A DNA stretch of 64,000 nt from Ilumatobacter sp963746265 (GTDB lineage: Bacteria > Actinomycetota > Acidimicrobiia > Acidimicrobiales > Ilumatobacteraceae): contig CAVVAM010000017.1 in assembly GCA_963746265.1 (NCBI GenBank), positions 1-64,000 of the forward strand, given 5' to 3'. Below the pieces are notes generated by a model. The model searched no databases. It was not told the origin of the DNA and was given only the letters and a program-made list of their open reading frames with translations. Shown piece after piece: positions 43,816-53,514 of the stretch (the first letter of the stretch is position 1; every line of letters starts with the position of its first letter). Position numbers and translations under genes: made by a program.

Positions 43816-44532
43816 CTACCCGATGGTGGTCGTGGTCGTCCCCGACGGGTCGGGATTGGTCACGGTGACCACGTTGCCGGAGCCGCCCGCAAGATCAGGT
43901 GCCAACTCCTCCAACGTCTTGTTCGCCTTGTCGAGGCCGAGCATCAACAACACGTCCCCTCCGTTGAGCGTCCCGTCCTGGGTGGGTGGGGTCTCCGGCA
44001 TGGGTGCGATCGAACTCACGCCACCGAGGACTCGGCCCAGGGAGTTGGCGACGTCCTGCGCCGCCGGCACGTCGGCGACGTAGTAGATGACCGACTCCTC
44101 GAGGTTGGGGATCGTCGAACTCGCATTGGTCGGGTCGACCAACCCGAAGCCGTACGTGGTCTCCAGCGCTCGACTCATCGCGCTCGCGCTCCCGCCCTGA
44201 CCGTTGGCATTGGCCACCACGACGCCGGCGCCCTCGACGATCAGCGGCGGCACGGTCGTGGTGGGCGGCAACGTGGCCACGCTCTCATCCGGACCGGTCG
44301 TGTTCGTCGGGTTCTCCGCTCCACTGGGGCCGCCCGACTGCGCGGCTCCGGGTTCGGGGAAGTCGGCCGTCTGCTCACCTCCGTCGCTGATCGAACGCAG
44401 GATCAGGAAGCCGGCGATGACGGCAACGACGGCGAGCACGATGGCGAGCGCTCCGCTGACGGGCGCCGAACCGTCACTGACACGAGGCGAGCGGCGCGGG
44501 ATCTGCCCGGAGCCATCGGGTACGTCGGTCAT
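43816..44532 (-). CDS. LytR_C-domain membrane protein
   Basis: A 238-residue protein: short cytoplasmic start, one membrane segment (ALAIVLAVVAVIAGFLIL), a Thr/Pro-rich linker and a LytR C-terminal (LytR_C) domain, GAGVVVANANGQGGSASAMS. The domain is found attached to cell-wall LCP enzymes, but here it stands alone. The start overlaps the DUF3263 stop by 4 bases, so the two are coupled. A second LytR_C protein lies 1 kb away. Confidence 0.82.
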   Translation of the reverse strand: MTDVPDGSGQIPRRSPRVSDGSAPVSGALAIVLAVVAVIAGFLILRSISDGGEQTADFPEPGAAQSGGPSGAENPTNTTGPDESVATLPPTTTVPPLIVEGAGVVVANANGQGGSASAMSRALETTYGFGLVDPTNASSTIPNLEESVIYYVADVPAAQDVANSLGRVLGGVSSIAPMPETPPTQDGTLNGGDVLLMLGLDKANKTLEELAPDLAGGSGNVVTVTNPDPSGTTTTTIG

Positions 44533-44858
44533 GGCTGGGCGCCTCCTGGTGCGTCGGTTCCGGTCTCGAGCCGCTCGCGGCGCCGACGAACACGCTGACG
44601 CTGCAGCCGACGGACGACGAGCGGATCGTGTTCGAGCGCCTCCGGCATCTCGAGGAGTTCGTTCAGCTCGGCATAGTACTCGTCGGCCGAGCACTGGAAC
44701 CGCGCGCGGATCAGCAACTCCTTCGGCTCGTCGAACGTCCAGAACGTCCGCTCGAACTCCAACATGGCCTGCCGTCGCTCGTCGATCACGGCTACAGCCT
44801 GGCCGGTCCGCAGGGGGTTGTACAAGCACCCTCGGTTCTGCTCGATCGAGTGGGTCAT
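44529..44858 (-). CDS. DUF3263-family protein
   Basis: A 109-residue actinobacterial protein of the DUF3263 family: MLEFERTFWTFDEPKELLIR, then YYAELNELLEMPEALEHDPL with a basic C-terminus VVRRLQRQRVRRRRERLE. The conserved form suggests nucleic-acid binding; the function is unknown. Coupled to the LytR_C gene, a common actinobacterial pairing. Divergent from udk with only 14 bases between starts. An internal Met at codon 32 could be the true start. Confidence 0.85.
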   Translation of the reverse strand: MTHSIEQNRGCLYNPLRTGQAVAVIDERRQAMLEFERTFWTFDEPKELLIRARFQCSADEYYAELNELLEMPEALEHDPLVVRRLQRQRVRRRRERLETGTDAPGGAQP

Positions 44859-44872
44859 CTATCTTGCGGTGC

Positions 44873-45529
44873 GTGTCCCGCGGCCCCACCACCGAGTCAC
44901 TCCCACCGCGCCCGTACCTGATCGGGGTCGCGGGCGGCAGCAACTCCGGCAAGACCACCATCACCACACGCCTGTCCGAGCTGATGGGGCCCGAACGGCT
45001 CTCGCTCATCAAGCTGGACTCGTACTACGTGGAACGGTCCTCGGAGCCGATGGAAGTCCGGGCCGCCGCCAACTACGACCATCCCGACGCGTTCGACTGG
45101 GATCTCCTGAACGACCACCTCGCCGCGCTCACGGCCGGCGGCGCGGTGGAGGTTCCGATCTACGACTACGCGATCCACGACCGGTCCCAGCGCCGCGAGA
45201 TCGTCGAAGCTGCCCGCGTCGTCGTGGTCGAAGGCATCCTGGTGCTCTGGGAACCGCGGTTGCGGGAGCGGTTCGATCTGAAGATCTTCGTCGACACACC
45301 TGCCGATCTGCGGATCATCCGACGGCTGCGTCGGGACGTCGCCGAGCGAGGACGCACCCCGGAGAGCATCCTCGATCAGTACCTCGGCACGGTTCGCCCG
45401 AGTCACGAGTTGTACATCGAACCCAGCAAGCGGCACGCCGACGTGATCGTTCCCGAGGGCGGGCTCAATCGCCCGGCGCTGGAGGTGCTGCTGGCGCGGG
45501 TCCGGGAGCTCACCGACACACCGCGCTGA
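44873..45529 (+). CDS. udk: Uridine kinase
   Basis: A 218-residue P-loop kinase with Walker A GGSNSGKTT, the LDSYYVERSSEP substrate segment and FDWDLLNDHLAAL, the family fingerprint of uridine/cytidine kinases. It phosphorylates uridine or cytidine in the pyrimidine salvage pathway. GTG 44873. Sits between two LytR_C genes, with which it is divergent on one side and convergent on the other. Confidence 0.92.
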   Translation: MSRGPTTESLPPRPYLIGVAGGSNSGKTTITTRLSELMGPERLSLIKLDSYYVERSSEPMEVRAAANYDHPDAFDWDLLNDHLAALTAGGAVEVPIYDYAIHDRSQRREIVEAARVVVVEGILVLWEPRLRERFDLKIFVDTPADLRIIRRLRRDVAERGRTPESILDQYLGTVRPSHELYIEPSKRHADVIVPEGGLNRPALEVLLARVRELTDTPR

Positions 45530-45536
45530 GCGCCCG

Positions 45537-46235
45537 TCAGCCGCCGGCGTCCTCGCTCGTCGATTCCTCGGTCGATTCCTCGGCGGTGGTCTCCTCCCCC
45601 GATGTCTCCTCCCCGGATGTCTCCTCCGAGGTGCCCTCCGACGTGTCCTCGGCCGGAGTGGACGGGGGCACGCGGCCCTGCAGCTCGTCGAGGCTCTTGT
45701 CGGCGGTGTCGTTGCCCATCGCGAGCAGCACCGTCGCATCGCCGATCTCACCGGTATCGGTCGGTGCCGGCACGCTGAGTTCGAGCACCTCGATCGCGCC
45801 GCCGCCCAGGGCCAGGCGTAGCGAATCCGCAACCGGCTTGGCGTCGGCGTTGTCCGGGTCGTAGTAGACCTTCGAGACCTCGAGCGGACCCTCGCTGCTG
45901 TTACCGGCCGGGGCCATCGTGAACTCGACCGCCTGCAGGGCCTCACTCATCCGGCCGGCAGCCCCGTTGATGCGGCTGGCGTTGGCCACCATCACGGTGG
46001 CACCCTCCGTGACCAGCTCCAGTGGTGGCACCGTCGTCGTGGTCGGCGGTAGCGTCGTGGTGGCTCTGATGGTCGTGGTCGCCTGAACCGTCGACGACGA
46101 CAGTGTCGTCGTCGTCGAGTCGGCACTGTCGTCGTCATCGCCTCCGCAGGCACCCAGCAACAGGGCACACGCGCCGAGACCGGCGAGCGCGACGGATGCG
46201 AAGGATCGTCCTCGCGAGCGAGACGAGGTGATCAT
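45537..46235 (-). CDS. LytR_C-domain lipoprotein with acidic repeat tail
   Basis: A 232-residue lipoprotein: signal peptide and lipobox LGAC, an Asp-rich and Thr-rich linker, a LytR_C domain (GATVMVANASRINGAAGRMS) and a Glu/Ser/Thr repeat tail (EETSGEETSGEETTAEESTE). Paralogue of the membrane protein at 43816. It should sit on the outer face of the membrane. ATG 46235 gives the best signal peptide; ATG 46262 is possible. Confidence 0.82.
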   Translation of the reverse strand: MITSSRSRGRSFASVALAGLGACALLLGACGGDDDDSADSTTTTLSSSTVQATTTIRATTTLPPTTTTVPPLELVTEGATVMVANASRINGAAGRMSEALQAVEFTMAPAGNSSEGPLEVSKVYYDPDNADAKPVADSLRLALGGGAIEVLELSVPAPTDTGEIGDATVLLAMGNDTADKSLDELQGRVPPSTPAEDTSEGTSEETSGEETSGEETTAEESTEESTSEDAGG

Positions 46236-46330
46236 GCGAGCGTCGACAGGGATGCGTTCCACAACGACGACGCTAGTCAGTACGTCAACACCGATGGCGC
46301 CACCCCGGCAACCGACAGCACGCGGGCGCG

Positions 46331-47851
46331 TCAGATCTCGGCGTCGACCGTGATGAGCAGCTCACCGATGTCATCGGGGACCGACATGCGCGACGCCGGC
46401 GGCGCTACTCGGCCGACGGCGGCGAACGCCCGGTGCTGCGGCATCGTCGCCACGACGGTCACGACCTGCTGCACGACCTGCTCATCCCATTGACTCCCGG
46501 CGTGTTCACGCAGGATCGCGCACGCCAGCTCGACCGGCATCGCCCGCCGATACTCGCGATCGTGGGTCATCGCGTCGAGTGCGTCGCACGCAGCGATGAT
46601 CCGCGAGGCGAGCGGGATGTCGCGACCGACCAGACCGTCGGGATACCCGGCGCCGTCGTAGCGCTCGTGGTGCGAACGCACGATGCGTGCCGCCGACGCC
46701 AACGTCGGCTCGGTTCCGAGCATCGCCTCGCCGTCGACGGGATGCAGTTTCATGACCTCGTACTCGGCCACGGACAGCCGGGCAGGCTTCTTCAGGATCG
46801 AGTCCGGGACCTTGACCTTGCCGACATCGTGCAGCAGCGCCGCCAGACCGAGATCGCGCAGATCGGACGCCGACATCCGAAATCGTTCACCCACACGCAT
46901 CGCCAGTTCGGCGGTGCGGGCGACGTGGTCGCGTGTGATCGAGTCCTTGACGGCGATGTCGGCGACGAAACCGTGCACGATCGGACTGAGACCGAGTTCG
47001 AACGCCACCAACGGATCGCGGGCGAGGATCGGTGTGAGCACCTCGTGCGCCGACGGATCCATCCGGTGCGTGATCGACAGCCCGATGCAGGCGCCGACGA
47101 CGCCGACCGCACCGGCGACGTGAACCCACCAGAACCCGAGGCTGTAGGGAGCCGTCGACAGCGGTACGCACGCCGCGACGGCCAGCAAGGTGAGCGACAC
47201 GGCGATGACGAGGTTGGCGCCGCGCCGACCGAGATCGTAGAAGCGAATCTGTCGCGCGGCGAGTGAGAGCACGGCGAGCACGGCGACGGCCGTCGTCACG
47301 ATGGTGGCGGGACGTTCCGGAGCGGGCACGACGATCCAGTCGGGCACGAAGACGATGAGCGACCCGAGAACGAACACCCCGAGCACGGCCAGGAGCGTCC
47401 AATCCCGCCAGCGCCGCGCCGACCAGCGCCCGAACGCCGAACGCGGCGCCAGGAGTGGCGAACCGACGGCAAGTGCCACGGGCATCGTCAGGAACGACGA
47501 CGTCCGGAACGCCTCGGTGGCATCGAACAGCACTCCCGGTGTCGTGAGGCCGTGGACGAGCGGCAGTACCGAGGCAGCCATCAGCATGGCGCCGAGCAGC
47601 CCGATCTCTGCATCGTTGCGTCGATCGCCGATGGCGACCACGACGGTCGCGGCGATCAGCGACGCGAGGGCCGTCACCGTGACGAGGCTGAAGAGGAGTT
47701 CGGGCTGCACCCACAGCCGCGCGCCGATCGGACCGTACAGCGCCACCGCGGTCGCACCGGCCAGGACACCAACCACGGCGACCCGGCGCGCGCGGCCGGC
47801 GGATCGATGCGAACTGTCCACGACCTGAAGATCGGCACCGAGGGGGGCCAT
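46331..47851 (-). CDS. Membrane-anchored HD-GYP domain protein
   Basis: A 506-residue protein. Six or seven hydrophobic segments fill residues 20-270 (VAVVGVLAGATAVALYGPIG is the first), and an HD-GYP domain follows with LLHDVGKVKVPDSIL, LHPVDGEAML and HHERYDGAGYPDGLVGRDIP, the full HD plus GYP signature of c-di-GMP phosphodiesterases. No GGDEF domain. Likely a membrane sensor of unknown signal. Start at 47851; a GTG four codons upstream is possible. Confidence 0.88.
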   Translation of the reverse strand: MAPLGADLQVVDSSHRSAGRARRVAVVGVLAGATAVALYGPIGARLWVQPELLFSLVTVTALASLIAATVVVAIGDRRNDAEIGLLGAMLMAASVLPLVHGLTTPGVLFDATEAFRTSSFLTMPVALAVGSPLLAPRSAFGRWSARRWRDWTLLAVLGVFVLGSLIVFVPDWIVVPAPERPATIVTTAVAVLAVLSLAARQIRFYDLGRRGANLVIAVSLTLLAVAACVPLSTAPYSLGFWWVHVAGAVGVVGACIGLSITHRMDPSAHEVLTPILARDPLVAFELGLSPIVHGFVADIAVKDSITRDHVARTAELAMRVGERFRMSASDLRDLGLAALLHDVGKVKVPDSILKKPARLSVAEYEVMKLHPVDGEAMLGTEPTLASAARIVRSHHERYDGAGYPDGLVGRDIPLASRIIAACDALDAMTHDREYRRAMPVELACAILREHAGSQWDEQVVQQVVTVVATMPQHRAFAAVGRVAPPASRMSVPDDIGELLITVDAEI

Positions 47852-47916
47852 CTTGAGCGACACCGCCCGCGGAAGGCCTTGGGACGTGACCGCGGTCACC
47901 CGGATACGATGGCCAC

Positions 47917-49737
47917 ATGACGATCCAGCAGGAACTCGACGAGTGCGTGGCGGGCCAGACGGTGGCGACACGCTTCTTGGACACCGTCGCCCGGCACGGC
48001 GACACGCCGGTACTGCGTTGGAAGCAACCCGATGGTTCCTGGAGCGAACAGACGTTGAACGACGTCGCCGACACCACCGCCCGACTCGTGACGGCATTCC
48101 GTGGCCTGGGTGTCGGCAAGGGCGATCGCGTCGTGCTCATGCTGCGCAATCGGCCCGAGTTCCACCCGATCGACCTCGCCGTGCTGTTCTGCGGTGCGAC
48201 ACCCGTGTCGATCTACAACTCCTCGGCACCCGACCAGATCGAGTACCTGGTCAATCACTGCGGCGCAAAGCTGGCCGTGCTCGAAGACGACGGGTTCATC
48301 GCCCGGTTCGACTCCGTCCGCGACCGTCTGCCGTCGCTCGAGAACATCGTGGTCGTCGACGATTCCGACGAGACCGACAGCTCGATCATCCGCTACGGCG
48401 AGCTCCTCGCGAACGAGCCGGCCGATCTCGCCGAGGCCGCCGCGACCGGTGAGTCGGGCGATCTGGCGACCGTGATCTACACCTCGGGCACGACCGGGCC
48501 GCCCAAGGGCGTGATGCTCAGCAACTACAACGTCGTCTGGTCACTCGAGTCGATCAGCCGCTCGATGCGCGCACAGACCGATCTCGAGAACCTCGCAGGC
48601 TTCCGTCACGTCTCCTACCTGCCGATGGCGCACATCATGGAGCGCCTGCTCGGCCACTACTACATGATCGAGTTCGCGACGCAGGTGACGTGCTGCCCCG
48701 ACACGGGCCAGGTCGCTGCCTACGCCGCAGAGGTCCACCCCAATTTCTTCATCGGCGTACCTCGCGTGTGGGAGAAGCTCCACGCGGGCGTGATGGCGGC
48801 GATCAACGCCGACCCCGAGAAGGCCGCGTCGTTCGCCGAGGGCCTCGCCGCAGCCGAGCCGATCGCGGCGAAGATCCGTGCCGGTACGGCCACGCAAGAG
48901 GAGCGCGACACCTACGACTTCCTCGACGCCGTCGCATTCACGCCGGTCAAGCAGCTCATCGGTCTCGACGAGGCGCAGGTCTGCATCAGCGGTGCGGCCC
49001 CGCTCCAGCCCGACGTGATGAGGTGGTTCCAGACCATCGGTGTCCCGCTCAGCGAGGGCTACGGCATGTCGGAGACGACGGCCGTCCTCACGTGGTCGCA
49101 CGCCGCCAAGCCCGGCCACGTCGGCCAACCCGTCATCGGAGTCGAGATGGTTCTGGGGGAGGACGGTGAGGTCCTGGCCCGCGGCGGCAACATGTTCGAG
49201 GGGTACCTCGATGCGCCCGACAAGACCGCCGAGACCAAGGACGAGGACGGCTGGGTGCACACCGGCGACATCGGCGAGATCGACGAGGACGGCTACCTTC
49301 GGATCGTCGACCGCAAGAAGGAGCTCCTCGTCACGGCGGGCGGCAAGAACATCAGCCCCGCCAACTTGGAGGCCGCACTGAAGAGCATCCCGCTGGTGGG
49401 CCAGGCATGCGCCGTCGGCGACCAGAAACCGTTCGTCGCGGCGCTCGTGGTGCTCGACGCCGATGCGTCCAAGGCGTGGGCGGCCGAGCACGGGCTCCAG
49501 GGCGAGGCAGCGACGATGCGGGCGATGGCCGAGAATCCCGACGTCCTCGCCGACATCGAGGCCGGGCTCGCCGTGGCAATGTCGACGTTCAACAACGCAG
49601 AGTCGGTGAAGAAGATCAAGGTGCTCGGCGAGGAATGGATGCCCGACACCGACCTCCTCACGCCGACGTCGAAGTTGAAGCGCCGCGGGATCCTCACGCG
49701 ATTCGCCGGCGAGATCGAGGACCTGTACGCCCGATGA
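47917..49737 (+). CDS. Long-chain acyl-CoA synthetase (AMP-forming)
   Basis: A 606-residue adenylate-forming enzyme. YTSGTTGPPKGVM at about 188 binds AMP; SEGYGMSETTAVLTWS and GDIGEIDEDGYLRIVDRKKE are the later core motifs. It activates a carboxylic acid to acyl-AMP and then acyl-CoA. Close relatives are the FadD15-type ligases. A second, similar ligase is at 55738. The start at 47917 follows the divergent HD-GYP gene by 65 bases. Confidence 0.94.
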   Translation: MTIQQELDECVAGQTVATRFLDTVARHGDTPVLRWKQPDGSWSEQTLNDVADTTARLVTAFRGLGVGKGDRVVLMLRNRPEFHPIDLAVLFCGATPVSIYNSSAPDQIEYLVNHCGAKLAVLEDDGFIARFDSVRDRLPSLENIVVVDDSDETDSSIIRYGELLANEPADLAEAAATGESGDLATVIYTSGTTGPPKGVMLSNYNVVWSLESISRSMRAQTDLENLAGFRHVSYLPMAHIMERLLGHYYMIEFATQVTCCPDTGQVAAYAAEVHPNFFIGVPRVWEKLHAGVMAAINADPEKAASFAEGLAAAEPIAAKIRAGTATQEERDTYDFLDAVAFTPVKQLIGLDEAQVCISGAAPLQPDVMRWFQTIGVPLSEGYGMSETTAVLTWSHAAKPGHVGQPVIGVEMVLGEDGEVLARGGNMFEGYLDAPDKTAETKDEDGWVHTGDIGEIDEDGYLRIVDRKKELLVTAGGKNISPANLEAALKSIPLVGQACAVGDQKPFVAALVVLDADASKAWAAEHGLQGEAATMRAMAENPDVLADIEAGLAVAMSTFNNAESVKKIKVLGEEWMPDTDLLTPTSKLKRRGILTRFAGEIEDLYAR

Positions 49738-50165
49738 CCTGATGGCGGACGGCCGGACGACCGTGCGCACCCATCTCGAGCGCAGGGACGCCTCGATGCT
49801 CACAGGTGTCGAGCCGGCTCGGCCGACCACCGCGGTCATCCCTGCGCTCGGGCCGAGAATCCTCGCACTCGGCAGCGAGACGACCGATGGCGTCCACCCC
49901 GACGATCACCCCGGGTGCGATCCCTCCGCCGAGCTGTGCGATGTCGATCGGGTTGCCGACTGGCGCGCACGACGGCACGACCGACACGGCAACGAACGGT
50001 CATCACCTGAGCAGAGAACACTCTCGTCGGGGTGGCGACCGCACGAGCGGCCACGACGAACGTCACCCCCGCTCGGAGTGTTCAACCGACCTGTCTCCCG
50101 GCCGCGTGGACGGGACATCGGAAGTGCATTCTGCGACCATGTCGGTCAACCACGACGGAGGCTGC
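49738..50165. other. About 430 bp without a supported gene
   Basis: Short frames on both strands, one of them on the minus strand at 49694-49987, have no recognisable family and mostly atypical composition. It probably holds the promoter of the monooxygenase gene. Confidence 0.4.
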
Positions 50166-51971
50166 ATGACCGACAAGATTGACCGGGCTGCACTGCGCGC
50201 CAGGTACCTCCAAGAGCGTGACAAGCGTCTGCGCTCCGACGGCAACGAGCAGTACGTCGAGTTGACCGGACAGTTCGCGCACTACCTCGACGATCCGTAC
50301 GCGACCGCCGAACCTCGCGAACCGTTGTTCGACGAGGTCACCGTGGCGTTCATCGGTGGCGGCTTCTCGGGGCTCGTCACCGGCGCCAAGCTCAAGCAGG
50401 CCGGGATCGACGACGTCCGGATCATCGAGAAGGGCGGCGACTTCGGCGGCACCTGGTACTGGAACCGATATCCGGGTGCGCAGTGCGACACCGCCGCCTT
50501 CGTCTACCTGCCGCTCCTCGAGGAGACCGGGCACATGCCGACCGAGAAGTACGTGCACGCGCCGGAGATCCTCGAACACTGCCGCAACATCGGTCGCACG
50601 TTCGACCTCTACGACAACGCCATGCTGTCGACCGAGGTCACGGGGCTCGACTGGGACGACGATGCCTCGCGCTGGATCATCCGGACCAACCGCGGTGACG
50701 AGACGCGGGCACGATTCGTGGTGATGGGCCCAGGGCCACTCCACCGGCCGAAGCTCCCGGGGATCCCGGGCATCGAGACGTTCGAGGGCTACAGCTTCCA
50801 CACCAGCCGCTGGGACTACGAGTACACGGGCGGCGACCCCGCCGGTGCACCGATGACGAATCTCGCCGACCGGCGAGTCGGCATCATCGGCACCGGGGCG
50901 ACCGCAGTGCAGTGTGTCCCGCACCTGGCGAACGCGTCTGGTCGGCTGTACGTGTTCCAGCGGACGCCGTCGTCGATCGACGTGCGCAACAACCTTCCGA
51001 CCGACCCCGACTGGTTCGCGACGCTCGAACCCGGGTGGCAGCAGCGATGGCTGGAGAACTTCACGATCCTCCAGACCGGCGGCTTCGCCGACGAGGACCT
51101 CGTCCAGGACGGGTGGACCGACATCTCCCAACGAATCCGCGACAAGCTGTTCGAGTCGGATGACCACGAGTTCACGCCGGCCGCAGTCGAGCGTGCGTAT
51201 CACGACAGCGACGACGAGAAGATGACCGAGATCCGTGCGCGCGTCGACGAGATCGTCGACGACGAGATCACGGCCGAGAAGCTCAAGCCGTGGTACCGGC
51301 AGCTCTGCAAACGGCCGTGCTTCCACGACGAGTACCTGCAAGCGTTCAACAACCCGAGCACGCAGCTCGTCGACACGGACGGCAAGGGTGTCGATCGCAT
51401 CGACGAGACGGGTGTGTGGGTCGGCGACGACCACTACGAGCTCGACCTCCTGATCTATGCGTCGGGGTTCGAGGTCGGCACCGCATTCGAGCGTCGAGCC
51501 GGGTTCGATCCGTGCGGACGCGACCGACTGCCGCTCAGCCAGAAGTGGGCCGGCGGCATGCTCAGCCTGCACGGCATCCACGTACACGGCTTCCCGAACC
51601 TGTTCCTCGTCGGGCCGGCGCAAGGCGCCAACCTGATCTCCAACATCCCGCACAATCTGGTCGAGGCGGGCGGGACCATCGCCACGATCATCGATCACGC
51701 GCTGGAGACCGGCGCCGACGAGGTGGAGGCCACCGCCGAATCCGAAGCGGCATGGGTCGAGCGGCTCGAAGCCGGACAACGGCTGTTCGGCGGCAACCTC
51801 GACTGCACGCCCGGCTACTACAACAACGAGGGTCAGGATTCGGGTCGGCGCGGTGTCCTCAACCGGCTCGGCTACCCCGAAGGCCCCGTCGCCTACTTCC
51901 GGTACATCGACGAATGGCGGAACTCGGGCCGGTTCGACGGACTCGAGTTCCGATGTCGGTCGGCTCCCTGA
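50166..51971 (+). CDS. Baeyer-Villiger-type flavin monooxygenase
   Basis: A 601-residue class-B flavoprotein. GGGFSG (64-69) binds FAD, GIIGTGATAVQCVPHLAN binds NADPH, and FEGYSFHTSRWDY carries the FxGxxxHxxxW(P/D) Baeyer-Villiger fingerprint. The long N-terminus (about 55 residues ahead of the FAD loop) places it with cyclopentadecanone/steroid monooxygenase-like enzymes. It converts a ketone to an ester or lactone; the substrate is unknown. Stand-alone gene. Confidence 0.92.
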   Translation: MTDKIDRAALRARYLQERDKRLRSDGNEQYVELTGQFAHYLDDPYATAEPREPLFDEVTVAFIGGGFSGLVTGAKLKQAGIDDVRIIEKGGDFGGTWYWNRYPGAQCDTAAFVYLPLLEETGHMPTEKYVHAPEILEHCRNIGRTFDLYDNAMLSTEVTGLDWDDDASRWIIRTNRGDETRARFVVMGPGPLHRPKLPGIPGIETFEGYSFHTSRWDYEYTGGDPAGAPMTNLADRRVGIIGTGATAVQCVPHLANASGRLYVFQRTPSSIDVRNNLPTDPDWFATLEPGWQQRWLENFTILQTGGFADEDLVQDGWTDISQRIRDKLFESDDHEFTPAAVERAYHDSDDEKMTEIRARVDEIVDDEITAEKLKPWYRQLCKRPCFHDEYLQAFNNPSTQLVDTDGKGVDRIDETGVWVGDDHYELDLLIYASGFEVGTAFERRAGFDPCGRDRLPLSQKWAGGMLSLHGIHVHGFPNLFLVGPAQGANLISNIPHNLVEAGGTIATIIDHALETGADEVEATAESEAAWVERLEAGQRLFGGNLDCTPGYYNNEGQDSGRRGVLNRLGYPEGPVAYFRYIDEWRNSGRFDGLEFRCRSAP

Positions 51972-52086
51972 CCGAGCGCACGAGCAGACCGGGCGATCGG
52001 CGCGCTCGGCGACGCCTCGGACCGGTGCTGCGAACCGTGTGAGGCTGCCCGACGCTGCCGTGGAACGGGCAGCCGAACGCACCCGC

Positions 52087-52764
52087 TCAGGATCGCTGGG
52101 TGGGCAACTTCGGGATGAGCCACTGGATGAAGTTCTCCGGGCTCCGGGTCTGGATGTACACGCGACCCGGCCCGGTCAACCTGACCACGAGTCCCTCGCC
52201 GCCGAGCACAGTGGACTTCCAGTTGCCGGCCTTCACCACGTCGTACTGCACGCCCTCGTCCCACCCGACCATGTGACCCGTGTCGACCGTGTAGGACTGT
52301 CCCGGCGCGAGATCGATCGCCTGCACGGCGCCGTAACTCGACACGACGAGGTCTCCGACTCCGGAGCACTTCAGCATGAAGAGACCCTCCTTGCTGAAGA
52401 ACGTCTTCGCACCGCCCCACTTGCTGTCGATCTCGATCGACTCCGGTGACGCGAGATACGAGCCCGACTGGAGATACACGGTGTTACCGGTGAGCGGCCA
52501 GGTGATGATGTCGCCGGGCAATGCCGGCGCGACCACGATGTGGGCGTCGGGTCCGCTCGCCGTGAACGTGTTCATGAAGAACGATTCACCACCGAGGACC
52601 GAACGCCGGAGGCCCTTGAGCATTCCGCCCTGCGTACTCGTCTTCATCTCGATCGACGGTGACATCGCCATCATCGCCCCCGCCTCGGCCTTCACCGCCT
52701 CCCCCTGATCGAGGTGAACGGTCGCCATGGCGAACGACGGGCTGAAACTGATCTCTGTTCTCAT
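52087..52764 (-). CDS. TIGR00266/AIM24-family protein
   Basis: A 225-residue beta-rich protein: AMATVHLDQGEAVKAEAGAM at the start, GGMLKGLRRSVLGGESFFMN in the middle and GLVVRLTGPGRVYIQTRSPE at the end match the AIM24/TIGR00266 family, which form trimers and lack a settled biochemical role. Divergent from the DUF5684 gene. Confidence 0.9.
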   Translation of the reverse strand: MRTEISFSPSFAMATVHLDQGEAVKAEAGAMMAMSPSIEMKTSTQGGMLKGLRRSVLGGESFFMNTFTASGPDAHIVVAPALPGDIITWPLTGNTVYLQSGSYLASPESIEIDSKWGGAKTFFSKEGLFMLKCSGVGDLVVSSYGAVQAIDLAPGQSYTVDTGHMVGWDEGVQYDVVKAGNWKSTVLGGEGLVVRLTGPGRVYIQTRSPENFIQWLIPKLPTQRS

Positions 52765-52919
52765 GTCGTGCCTCCGACCAACATTGTGTCACGCAGCATC
52801 TGCGGAGCGGACGACAGCGATCAAGGCACCAGCGATCAAGACAACACAGTGGGGCCATCGTTCACGAGCTCGCGTCTGTCTGCCAAGATCTCAGCCGTCC
52901 GCAACCAATAGGAGTCAGC

Positions 52920-53336
52920 ATGTCCATGATCCTCGCCGCCTCAGACACCGGCAACGGCGGTGCCGCCGTCATCTCCGTCATCGTCCTCGCGTTCATCGTG
53001 CTCGTGATCGCCGGTTGGTGGAAGATGTTCGTCAAGGCCGGCGAAGCCGGCTGGAAGTCGATCATCCCGATCTACAACATCATCATCCTGCTCAAGATCG
53101 CCGGGCGGCCGGCGTGGTGGGTCATCCTGTTCTTCATTCCCATCGTCAACGTCATCATCGTGATCATCACGTACAACGACGTGGCGAAGAGTTTCGGCAA
53201 GGGAGTCGGATTCACCGTCGGTCTCATCCTGCTCAGCCCCGTCTTCGTGCTGATCCTCGGCTTCGGGAGCGCCGTGTACGTCGGCCCGGCGGGCCCCGAG
53301 GGCCACCGCCGGCCGCTCCCGCCGCCGACCGCCTGA
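52920..53336 (+). CDS. DUF5684-family small membrane protein
   Basis: A 138-residue protein with three hydrophobic segments; AGWKSIIPIYNIIILLKIAG, then WWVILFFIPIVNVIIVII, is the DUF5684 core sometimes annotated as signal-peptidase-I-like. No peptidase Ser/Lys dyad is evident, so protease activity is not claimed. The short tail is Pro-rich. Confidence 0.82.
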   Translation: MSMILAASDTGNGGAAVISVIVLAFIVLVIAGWWKMFVKAGEAGWKSIIPIYNIIILLKIAGRPAWWVILFFIPIVNVIIVIITYNDVAKSFGKGVGFTVGLILLSPVFVLILGFGSAVYVGPAGPEGHRRPLPPPTA

Positions 53337-53418
53337 ACCACCCCGAGCCGACGCAGCGAATTCGACCACGGTCGACTCACTCAGCGGACTGCGCACCGGC
53401 GCCTCCGAGACCCGGCTC

Positions 53419-53494
53419 CGACACAACAGGACGGCGCGTCTGAGGACGGCTTGTCCGACCCGGTGTTCGCCGTGCTCGGACACAACGGGACGGC
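53419..53494. repeat. Pair of 17-bp direct repeats between convergent genes
   Basis: CGACACAACAGGACGGC (53419-53435) recurs as GGACACAACGGGACGGC (53478-53494), two mismatches, 59 bp apart. Not part of a recognisable mobile element. Confidence 0.5.
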
Positions 53495-53514
53495 CGGGAG
53501 CCGGGAACCGTGGT

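Noticed and set aside
49694..49987. Small minus-strand frame after the first acyl-CoA ligase
   Set aside because: Some plausible residues, but it overlaps the ligase end, has no RBS and no family.
52920..53336. Signal peptidase I
   Set aside because: The family name is sometimes used for DUF5684, but no catalytic Ser/Lys pair is visible.
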